Shown in pieces: positions 28,082-40,000 of a stretch of 64,000 bases of DNA. The notes under the pieces were generated by a model. It worked only from the letters and a program-made list of their open reading frames with translations, ran no database searches and was not told the DNA's origin. The DNA is from Blastomussa wellsi (taxonomy: Eukaryota > Cnidaria > Anthozoa > Scleractinia > Plerogyridae), in the NCBI GenBank assembly GCA_947652115.1, contig OX393562.1, positions 14,163,328 through 14,227,327 on the forward strand, read 5' to 3'. Numbering within the stretch: position 1 is the first letter of the stretch; the number at the start of each line of letters is the position of its first letter. Made by a program: the position numbers and the translations under genes.

Positions 28082-31000
28082 TTAGTTATAAATATTCATT
28101 TTTCTCGCTAATGGTTATGATTAACAGGCACGTCTGGTAGACCAGGGACTTCTGGGCTTTCGGGTCCCAGATGTCATAACAAGAAAGCCAAGAACTGTCA
28201 CTGAAAGTGGCAATTGGAAAGGTATTTACAAATTTAGCAGGCACTTAATCATCAGAGAAACTCTAATTCATTTGAAGGGCTTTCAATAAGCACCGACGGC
28301 CAACGAAAATTGTCGCCTACTTCGTCCAGAAAAGTCAGCACTTTTCACCCGAAAATTTAAGTAATATAAGAGAAATGCAATTAAAACTTGTTGATACAGT
28401 CGGTTACTCTACTCAAACCAGCTGCCTACTTCAAATTTTATTGAAAGCCCTGCATTTGAAAGGAGTAAATTATTATTTTACAGGGGAACTGTGCTGAATA
28501 AGTACACTTACAGTACCAGTAATATTATTCTTCTCAGACCTTTACCCCTAACTCCAGTACAGGAAAAAAGCAACTGTGTGAACATACCCTGCACATGCAG
28601 GTGGCAAGTATCTTTCAAACCCTTACCCATATCCTGTGACTCTTTTTGTCTATACAGCTACTGAACGAAAGTCATGGCTGCTGCACTATTCCCTTCCTGT
28701 TCTTCATGGCATTTTAAAGCCAATTTATTGCACCCATTTTGCTCTTTTGGCAACAGCAATTGCTATTTTGACAGCAGAGGTTATAACAACAGATGATCTA
28801 GAGAAAGCCAAACTGCTTCTGGTGGATTTTTGTAAATTATACCCTGAACTTTATGGTAAGCTGATGATGTATATCATAGATGTGTAAGCTGTTATTCCTG
28901 GTAGCCTAGATTACCAGCCTCAAGACTTTTGGGTAGGAAGTGGAACAAGAAGCAGCCTCATAAGAGTGCCAGAAATGTAGCCCATATTCGGCCTAGAAAA
29001 GTTGACCAATATTATTGATAAAAGTATATACCATTTATTAAATTGATACTGATGAAATACCAGGATCTTCATCCCGTGCAGTGAATATCTTTCACATGTT
29101 AAATAATTTACATGTAGCTTAACCTGCATCTGGTCTATGCTTTAATATTACAGGTGAGACTGCACAAAACCATAATGTTCATCTGCTACGACATCTCACT
29201 CACATTGCGGGAATTTTGGGTCCATTATGGGCCTTTTCTTGCTTTGGGTTTGAAAGCATGAATGCTGTGTTGAAGAACCTGATTCATGGAACAGGGAAAG
29301 TGATTTCACAGGTGAACACTATTTTAAACAATTTTGAAATCCTCAAGGAATTATGCTAAATTTGTTTAAGCAGCGGAGAAGGCAGTTCAGTGTATAATGC
29401 ACACAGGTTCACATGGAATACCACAGACTTCCTATTTAACAATCAGCCATGTAACATTGTTTTAGTTAGACATTCATATTTTTTTCTAGAAAAATGTCAT
29501 AAACTTGTGCATTTGTATTCCAGACAACCTGTCCCAGAAAAGCAGACTGAGGTTTTGGTACACCCGTGACATACATGTGGGCACTAATATTGAGAACACA
29601 ATTCCATTATCCATGTTGACCATGAAGAGACGAAACAGCCTAAAAGCAGTGAAATTTTTTTCTGTTTAAGGTTGTTCTTACGCAACAACATTAGTTGCAG
29701 TAATAATTTATCAGTATTAAAATTTACCCATAGTAAATGAATGTACATTTTTATTTGTGTTCATGCAAGTTGCTGATATATACATGTGCAGGTATCTTTG
29801 GCACTTGGAATGTTAGACAGGCTTCCAAAGCTCTGTGCAGAATTAACCAGCAGAGACGATGTCACAAATGAAGTAAAGGCTATGCTGAAAAGATTAACTG
29901 CCACAGAGAGAAGGTAACAGTATTTTTTATACCTTATTACATGAAATTTTAGAGACACGTTAATTTAGCGATTTTGCAAAATCGTTATTTAGTGACACTT
30001 ATTTAGCGATTTTTTTGTAAATTCTTTAACAGAAGCATCTAATTTTTGGAACATTAGTCACTTAATTTTAGTGATGTTTAGAAAAATAGCTAAATTCACT
30101 AAAATTAAGTGTCGCTAAAATTTCATATGATAAGGTAATTATATAGTGGCATGTAGAGGGCAAAGATTAATTATATTTGCTGCAATAGCCTTCCTTGACT
30201 ATTTGATTCCATATACTCACTTCAAGTGCTAGTACATGTATTCTACTGCGAAACTTGTGAGGTTGACTTGCAGCAAGGCTACATACACTCTACATGTAGA
30301 CATGACTGAAGTCTGCAGGCATGAAATCTTAGTTAGCGGTAATTAGGCATGACTTTTAATCACTGGGGAAAAGGGACAATTTTATTTCTTTAAGCAGATC
30401 TTGAAAAAACATTAAATGTAAAAAAGAAAATTAAACAAAATATTAACTGGTAAAGGATTTTATGTGGTAGTTGAAATTCTGATGGGGTAAAAGGTTAAGT
30501 TGATCTAACTATTAGCTAAAATTTTGGTAAAAGATTAAAATATCCTCATGCAATCAAACATAACTGTGAATGTCCAAGTGAACAGAAATGTTTTCTGTTC
30601 TGTGGGTGATTATTATATAATATGTATATTTCAGGGTTAAAGTAACAGAAGAGTTTGAAAGTTCATCCGCTGTTGGAAAGGTGGAGGAAGCAATTCTGGA
30701 TACAGAGTTTCTAGGGCCAGCAAACTGTCTTATGAGGAAGATGGGATTTAAAACTTTAGAACCTGAAAGTAAAGTAAAACAATGCCACAGAATTCTAGTG
30801 CATCATCAAGTCTTTTATTCTTCGCGTTATCCTCGGACAAGTGTAATGAACTCATACACTGTAGAGTTTACAGCTGGGGATGGTAATGTCTGGCTTGGTG
30901 AAGTTGAAATATATATTATTGTTAATGAGGTTCAAGTAGCCATTGTTAGACCATTTAAAATAACCGATAAAAGTGTTCTTCAAGTCGATAATGATCTAGA

Positions 31001-34000
31001 GGATCACCCAGTTTTAAAAAAGTATGTACAGCCAAGGAGTGATCAACATAAACTTGCCACACATATCAAGCTGATAGATTTAAGCAACAAGTACCTGGGC
31101 CTAACAGCGGTACCTGTGACGGACTTGATTAAGAAATGTGTGTATGGAGAAAAACAGCTCGAGGGATATGCTACTGTTTCTTGTTTTCCCAATTTAGTGG
31201 AACATGATTAATAATTTAGTGTATCAACTACAATAAATTATTTGCATTATCTGGTACATGACCAAGGCTTCATTACAAAGTCTCTGCAAGCCATGCCAAG
31301 CTGGGATGCTAGTCCATAACAAATGACCCCCCCCCCCCCAGCATTCAATGACCCAACCACCCAGACTCCTGTTGATGAAATCAAAGCAGCAGTAATCAAA
31401 ATGCATCTCAATGTAGCTATGTAGTATGAGAAATTATATTACTCAGTTAGTGAAATAAATAATGTATTTGAAATAAACCTAAAAAAGAAAACTGTGTTAA
31501 AGATTCTCTGTGAAGTGGGCAAATTCTTACAGACAGAAAACAGGAGCTAGAGAACATAAAGTACCGTTAAATCCAGCACTCATTACTCAGCCCCTACTGT
31601 ACAGTAGTGTTAAGTTTTCATTTGTATTACTTTTGTTAGTATTGTAATATCTTAAAAGATATTTAAAATCTGCAATTTCTGTAAAGTATCACTTATCAAT
31701 GTAATTATGATGAAGAAAGTGTGATCCAGTTATCAAAGCCTGCAAAATCACACTTTGTTTATCACGCTTCTTGTCACACTTGTCATGTGTGAAACACAAG
31801 CGAGAAGTGTGATTATAAGTGTGAAAAAGTGTGATTTTAGGTATCACACTTTTATCACACATTCAAAGTGTGATCACACATGTGATCACACATTTATTTT
31901 TGCATGGGTGGCCTCTGATCAACAACATACATGCATTTTGCCATGTTGTGGTCAAGCTTGGGCTTCATTCATCAAATTTCCTCCAAGAAAAGCAAAGCTT
32001 AAGTCCTCCATATAGGTTTCAAAAGATGATCTGTAGCAGCGTTCATGACTAAAGGAATTTTAAACAATCATGTGGCTTATTCAAAATCGGCTTGTCAATG
32101 CCCCAAGGTCATGATTGCATTTCAAATCCCCAACCCTACCCAGGATTGGCGGATTTTAAACAAGCTAATTTGGTTTTATCAACTGGGTTGATAATGTCAA
32201 TTGGCCACCGTAAAGAGATTCAAGAGCTGACGTTTCGAGCGTTAGCCCTTCGTCGGAGCGACTCTGGTTGCCGACTCTGCTACAGATCATATTTTGAAAC
32301 CTACATGGGGGACTTAAGCTTCACTTTTCTTGGAGTAAATTCGACGAATGAAGCCTAAGCTTGGCCATGATATGGTGAAACATGTTGTTGATCAGAGGCT
32401 GGTGTAAACAGGGTGATAATTTTTGAAATGTTGTGATAATTCAAGCTTGAATTAGTACCTCATAGTGGCCATCCGCATGTCGCTGCGACTTGCCTGCCTT
32501 GTCTCGGGAGAGTTGAAAAAACTGACCCCCGGTCCGCGGACTACCCACTGACCCCCTAGTTCGTGGACTATCCTTAAAAATCAACAATTTACCGGTACTT
32601 CTGTGGGTTAAAGAAATACAAGAAACTTACCTACAACTGCAGACAAAAGTGTTGGGAAGCTTTGTACTTTTCTCCTCTCCTCCCCTCCCCTATTCAATGT
32701 TGAGCCCACTAGCAACCTTTTTCGTACAAGATGGTAAAGTGAGATTCCAATCATTGATAGGGGGCGGAAAGGAGGGGGGGGGGGGCTAAAACAGTGTAGT
32801 ATTAGTGTTTTCTAAGTTGGATTCAAAAATACTGTAATTGGGTCTAATGTTTAATATTTTATACTTTTGTCTGTGGTTGTAGCTACTGACGCGATCATTC
32901 AAAACACTAGCCATCTCTCCGCCATCTTGCTTTTTTTGGTTAAGAATGGGGCGAGACTGAAAGAAGACTGGGTCAAAAAGCAAGATGGCAGGTGGAAATC
33001 AAGATGGCGGGTGTTATGAATGACCGCGTCGGCAGCTAGGTAGGTTCCTTGTGAATCAATCAACTTTATTTGCCACTCAAATCCTTTTACATCAGTTTCT
33101 TGTATTTCATTAACCCACAGAAGTAAATTTGGTTGATTGTTAATGCTGTCGCATTAGTTTTTCATACAGCGGTATTTTGCTAAGTAGTTACCAGTTTCCG
33201 CTCGGACGAGTGTCACATGTACTTCTTGTATGTTTCACTGTTCGAGACAAGGTTGTACCTCGGCGGATGTTTGTGAATTTCACGGCGTTAAACATTGTAT
33301 TTCAAGGTTCGTCAACGGTCTTTTACTCGTCCTATTCACGGAAAGGTTCAACGGAAACGGAGGGCGTTGTAAACAGAGATTTACGGAGCGATTAAAGGTA
33401 CAAACAGTTCTGTTTAGCCGAGTGTTTTGATCTTCAAGAACAGTCGCAGCCGCTGCTGACACTCGAAAAAGGATTCTCACTGGAAAGGGTAGGGAATTTG
33501 AAGTTCAAAGATATAAGGATAATCGAAGAAATGCCTTGTCGAATTTAACTAAACAAATGAACAAAATTCGACCATTGTTATCCAGTTTGAAGAATGTTGA
33601 ACTAGTGAAAGTAGAATCGCAGGAGTTAGATGAGCTATTTTCAAAGCTACATGAAGCACACGAGCGTTATGCAAATGCTTTGACAGATGAACATGAGATT
33701 AAAGAGGCTCATGAATGGTTTGGTATTCATGATAAAGATGCGTTTATCTTAAAGCAAAGTATTATTGAATTCTCAAATCAAGCAAAGAAGCAACACGATG
33801 ATGAAATTAGCTCAGTAAGATCACGATTGTCTGGTCGTTCTAAGCATTCTGCCACTTCAACATGTTCTTCAAAGACAAAGTTAATGGAAGCTAAGGCTAA
33901 GGCTGCCGCCTTGGAAGTTAAGGCAGCATTTTTAAAAGAGAAGCAAGCACTTAGAATGGCAACTGAAGAGCTTGAGCTTAGACAGGAAATTGCACAAGCT

Positions 34001-37000
34001 AAAGTAGAAGAAAAGGTATATGAACAGTGTGAAAGGGAACAAAACATTGATGATATGAATAATTATCTAGAAAAGGTGAAGGTACAAAGCACCTCAACAC
34101 CCATCTCTTCTCAAGACATTTCCAGTAGTCAAGTTACATTGCCTGTTGCATCTGCAACTAATGTTATCTCTGGGAAACAGCAAGGGTCAGCTGTTGTAAA
34201 TTCAGTTAGTACGGTTCCCATGGTTACACCCTCGATTACACCTACCTCAAGTAGTCCTGCATTCACAACTTCTGGCATGAATCCTAGTGCTCAACCCTTT
34301 ATTCCTGGAAATCTGTTTAAAAATAGAGAAGAGCCTGAAGCACCTGTTGTACCTAAGCATGTGTTCAACCCACAAGAAAGTCCACACTTCTCTAGAAGAG
34401 ATTCAAGTTCTGTCATCAATGAAAGTACATATCAAGAATTTCTAAGTGTTCAAAGGAAACAAACTGAACTGTCACAGATGATTGTCACACAGCAAGCTAG
34501 GAGTGAGTTACCATCTCACAAGCCGCCCACATTCTACGGAGATGTCATGCAATACCCAGCTTTTGTAACAGCTTTTGAGACTCTCATAGAATCAAAGGTT
34601 GAGAATTCTATGGAGCGGTTGTATTATCTGGATCAGTATACCAATGGCAAAGCAAAGGAACTGATCAAGGGCTGTTTGCAAATGAAAGGTAAAGATTCTT
34701 ACCAAGAAGCTAGACGACTGCTGAAGAAGCATTTTGGAGACCCTTACAAAATTCCAAGTGCGTACATCTCCAAAATATCGAATTGGCCTTTGGTGAAACC
34801 AAATGATGGTACGGGATTACAGGAGTTTTCTATTGTTCTTGAGCAGACGAGAAATGCTATGTCAGGCATGGCTTACATGAATGACTTGAACACTGCTAAT
34901 GTTCTTCGTCAATTGTGGGAGAAGTTGCCAAGACACCTTCGCAGTAAGTGGACTGAAAGAGTTAGTAAAATCAGAAATGCCTCAGAGCGGATGGCCAGTT
35001 TCAATGATTTCTGTCAGTTTGTGTCTGAACAAGCCGATTTGGCTACAGATCCAGTCTACTCTGAAGAAACGGTGGCGAGAACAAAGGATGGAGATGTAAA
35101 ACACCGCAGACCAGGAGATCGAAGATTCAGGAGAGACAAAGGTTCAAACTTTGGAACAAATGTGTCAAAACCAGATGGAAGCACAAGAAACCCTCGTTCC
35201 CGCAGCTGTGCCTTGTGTTGCAAAGCACATGATTTAGATGAATGTTCTGAGTTTCTCAAGAAGCCATTGACAGAACGAAGGAACTTTGTTAAAGAGAAAG
35301 GTTTATGTTTTGGATGTTACAGCTCTGAGCACATCGCAAAGCTCTACAAGAGTAGAAAATCCTGTAAGACATGTAGTAAGAAACATCCAACATCCCTTCA
35401 TGATCACAACTGGAAGCAAGAAGGATCGAGAACCGAAGTTGAGATTGGTGAAAGTAAAGGGACGGAGGTTAATGAGAGGAAGGATGATGGCCAAGTAATT
35501 AATGCTTGTAACACCATTTGTAATGTAACAGAGGCTGGTGATGTTCCTATCAGCATGGGCATAGTTCCTATTTGGTTGTACCATAAGGACAATCCTGAAC
35601 ACAAAATCAGAGTTTATGCCCTCCTCGATAATGCGAGTGGTGGAACCTTTATTAAAGAAGAGTCGTTGGAAAGGCTTGGCATCAAAGGTACTGAGACCAA
35701 GTTATTGTTAACCACCATGCATGGCACGCAAGAGATTGAAACAAAGGTAGTCGAAGGATTGGTCGTAGCTCACTTCAGTGAAAATGATGTACATCTAGAC
35801 ATACCCAGAGCCTATGTTAGGCAACACATTCCAGCAGACCGAGATGAAATTCCAAGACCGGAAACAGCTAGTAAATGGCCACATTTGCAGAGAGTCGCCA
35901 AGGACATACCACCATACATGGAAGATGTAGAGATCGGGCTTCTGATTGGACTTAACTGTCCTAGTGCAGTACGGCCAAGAGATGTTATTCATGGTAAACA
36001 GAACGACCCGTATGCTGTTCGTTCACTATTAGGATGGCACATTAATGGTCCAATTGAAAGAGAAAGCAACAGTGTAGTGCAATGTCACAGAATTCAGATC
36101 CACAAACCTAGTGCCATTGATGAAGCTAGTGGGTACATTGTAGCTGAGAGAAGCGTTAAGGAACAGTTAACGCCTCAAGTTGTTGAACGAATGTTCGAAC
36201 TGGACTTTTCTGAAAGGGAAAATGGAACGGCTATGTCTCAAGAAGATCGTGAATTTCTAAGGAAGGCTAAGGAAGGAATTCATCACCGTGAAGACTTACA
36301 CTATGAGATGCCACTCCCATTCAGAGAACAAGATGTCCAGCTTCCGAATAATCGCCCTCAAGCAGCTCAGCGACTCATTGGTTTAAAGAAGAAACTTGAA
36401 GCAAATGACACATACCGTGCTGATTATGTGGATTTTATGACTGGCATAATAGACAAGGGTTATGCTCGTAAGATTGACTCTGAGAACTTAGCAACGCAGA
36501 AAGGAAAAGTGTGGTACCTACCTCATCACGGAATATACCACCCAAGAAAGCCAAGCAGCATTCGCGTGGTGTTTGACTGTTCAGCTCGTTACCAGGGTGA
36601 ATCATTGAATGATCATCTTCTTCAAGGTCCTGATTTGACTAGCAAACTAACTGGTGTGTTAACAAGATTCAGGGAAGAAAGAGTGGCCTTCATGGCAGAT
36701 ATCGAGAAGATGTTCTACCAAGTAAAGGTAAAGAAAGCGGATCAGGATTTCCTTCGTTTCCTTTGGTGGCCCAATGGAGACTTAACAAAGGAAATGGAAG
36801 AATACTGTATGACAGTTCACCTATTTGGAGGTGGATCTTCACCTGGCTGTTCAAACTTTGCACTCAAACGTACTGCAGAGGATGGTGAAAACGAGTTTGG
36901 CGTGAAAGCAGCAGAAACGGTTAAGAAGAACTTCTATGTTGACGATTTGTTGAAATCATTGCCGACAGAAGAAGATGCAATACAGGTTATCCATGATGTT

Positions 37001-40000
37001 AAGAACATGTGTGCAAAGGGAGGATTCAACCTCACCAAGTTTGTCAGCAATAGTCGAAGAGTGATTATGTCAGTATTGCCTGAAGATAGAGCGAAAGAAA
37101 TTAAAGGTCTGGACTTAGGTCAAGACAAGCTTCCCATAGAAAGAGCGTTGGGCGTACACTGGTGCATCGAATCGGATACTTTCAAATTTCGGATAGAGAT
37201 GAAAGATCAGCCTTGCACGCGAAGAGGAATTTTGTCAACGATCAGTTCAGTCTATGATCCTTTGGGTTTCATAGCACCTGTCATCCTTGTCGGAAAGCAG
37301 ATATTGCAAGAAATTTGTCATGGCAGCAGTTGGGATGAGCCCGTCGAAGGTGATATCCTTTCCCGTTGGGAGAAATGGAGAAGTCAACTGCCCCTCTTAG
37401 AAACACTCAGCATTTCAAGGTGTTTTAAGCCACCAGACTTTGGCAAGATTGTTTCAGCACAATTGCACAATATGTCGGATGCCTCAGGAACTGGATACGG
37501 GCAATGCTCATATCTACGTTTAGTCGATGACAACAATCATGTACATTGCTCTTTTGTTATGGGCAAAGCACGCGTTGCACCAAGGAAAACAGTAAGCATT
37601 CCAAGGCTAGAACTCGCAGCTGCTGCTGTTTCAGTAAGAGTAGCCGACGTACTGAAGAACGAGTTGGATTACGAGAGAATAGAAGAGTTTTATTGGACGG
37701 ACAGTAAAGTGGTTCTCGGGTTCATCAACAACGAGTCCCGACGATTTCATGTTTATGTAGCGAATAGAGTACAGCTGATAAGAGATTACACTTCGCCGTC
37801 GCAGTGGCGATATGTAGAGTCTGCATCCAACCCAGCAGATGAAGGTTCACGAGGTCTGAATGCAAGATATTTCCTTCAGAACTCACGATGGATCAAAGGC
37901 CCAGATTTCTTATGGAAAAGTGAAAACCATTGGCCGGAGCAAGGTTCATACGAGAAGGAGCTTGACCCTAACAGTCCAGAAGTGAAGAAGATCACTGTAA
38001 ACGCTACTGTTGCGGAAGAGAAGAAGGACATGCTGAGCAGGTTAGAAAGATTCTCCAGTTGGCAAAGGCTGAAAACGGCAATTGCTTTATGTATGAAGTA
38101 CAAACAGCAGCTGAAGACAAGTGTAACCAAGGCAATAAGCAGATCTCCAGTGAAAGAAACCTCTCAGAGTACACCCAACAGTGGTCGGAGTAGTGATGGT
38201 ACAAGTTGCACTGTTCTCGCATCGGTTATGGTGAACGATTTGGAGCAAGCAGAAATTGAAGTCATCAAGCTAGTGCAAGCTGACGCTTTTGAGAAGGAAA
38301 TTAAAGCATTAAAGGAGCTCCACGCTGACGAAAAGAATGAAAGTAGACAGAGTGATAAACAGAAGAAGGTTGCTATGAAGAAAACCAGCAGTCTACATAC
38401 ACTGGATCCATTCTTGGATTGCAACGGAGTTCTGAGAGTTGGAGGACGGATCAAGAAAGCTAACTTGTCAGAAAGTCTTAAAAACCCTGTCATCTTGCCA
38501 AAAGCCGCCCACGTTACCAAGCTGATTATACGTCATGTTCATGAGAAGGCGCAACACAGTGGGCGAGGTGTCACTTTAAATGAGTTACGCACAAACGGTT
38601 ACTGGATTATAAACGGAAATGCAGCTGTCCAGCATTTCATCTCAAAATGTGTCACATGTCGCTATCTTCGTGGAGGTGCAGGAGAGCAGAAAATGGCTAA
38701 CCTTCCAAAGTCACGCGTTGAGCCTGCCCCACCGTTTACCTATAGTGCTGTTGACTATTTTGGACCGTGGTATGTGAAGGAAGGTAGGAAAGAAGTGAAA
38801 AGGTATGGAGCCTTGTTGACATGTATGGCTAGTCGTTCCATACACATCGAAGTAGCACACTCCTTAGAGACGGATTCATTCCTGCAAGCGTTACGGAGGT
38901 TCATCAGTCGAAGAGGGCCCATAAGAGAATTGCGCAGTGACCAAGGAACTAACTTTGTAGGAGCTCACAATGAATTGAAGAAGGCGCTCCAAGAAATGGA
39001 TGATGATCACATTAAGGCAGAGCTACTAAAGAATGACATCGACTGGGTTAGGAATCCTGCCACAGCAAGCAATTTTGGAGGAGTATGGGAAAGACAAATC
39101 AGATCTGTGAGAAACATTATGGCAGCGCTAATGAGAGAACACGGTCACAGTTTGGATGATGAAGCGTTGAGAACCCTAATGTGCGAAACAGTAGACCCCT
39201 AACGGTGGACACCTTGAGTGATCCTCTTTCTCCACTACCGCTTACACCAAACACAATTCTCACTGGCAAAACAAAGCTCATTTTGCCGCCTCCAGGAAAA
39301 TTTCAAAGGGAAGATGTCTATTGTAAGCAGCGCTGGAGACGTGTACAACACATAGCAAATGAATTTTGGACAAGATGGAGCAAGGAGTACTTGCAGAGCC
39401 TACAAGTGAGGAACAAGTGGATACGCCAACGCAGAAACTTCACTGAAGGTGATGTTGTATTGCTGAAAGACAGCAACACTAGCAGAAACCAGTGGTCATT
39501 GGCCAAAGTACTCATTACGTGTCCGGATGACCAAGGTCAGGTCAGATCAGTGACTGTCCGAACTTCAAAGGGATCCCTACTGGATAGACCTATTAACAAA
39601 CTTGTCCTGTTGTTAGAGTCAACTGAAGAGAGACCGGGAATCCCCGACGAGGAGCCACGTTGTGAGAACTCAATGTGATTTGAGGAACTAATGTTAAAAC
39701 AGACACTGAACGATGTTAAGATAAGGATAGGATAAGTGATTGTTTTGTTTAAAATGACAGACATTTTAAGAGGAGCCATGTTAATGCTGTCGCATTAGTT
39801 TTTCATACAGCGGTATTTTGCTAAGTAGTTACCAGTTTCCGCTCGGACAAGTGTCACATGTACTTCTTGTATGTTTCACTGTTCGAGACAAGGTTGTACC
39901 TCGGCGGATGTTTGTGAATTTCACGGCGTTAAACATTGTATTTCAAGGTTCGTCAACGGTCTTTTACTCGTCCTATTCACGGCAGCTCTGACGTATGGCT

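Larger units (their letters stand above)
16282..31908. mobile_element. 15.6-kb EnSpm/CACTA-like DNA transposon with a transposase and a BEN-domain protein
   Basis: Both ends carry a perfect 41-bp terminal inverted repeat starting CCCATGCAAAAATAAATG (16282-16322 and 31868-31908). They are flanked by TG at 16280-16281 and 31909-31910, a candidate 2-bp target duplication. Inside each end are dense direct and inverted copies of AAGTGTGATCACACTT-like repeats. The interior holds two divergent multi-exon genes: a BEN-domain protein on the minus strand and a tnp2-like transposase on the plus strand, starting from about 25.1-25.4 kb. The ends do not begin CACTA, so the superfamily (EnSpm or a related CMC-type lineage) is inferred from the transposase. 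The element sits in DHX34 intron 2. Confidence 0.85.

Noticed and set aside
33536..33556. TTG at 33536 as start of the BEL/Pao polyprotein
   Set aside because: TTG is not a normal eukaryotic start; the frame is open from 33431 and the first ATG is 33557.
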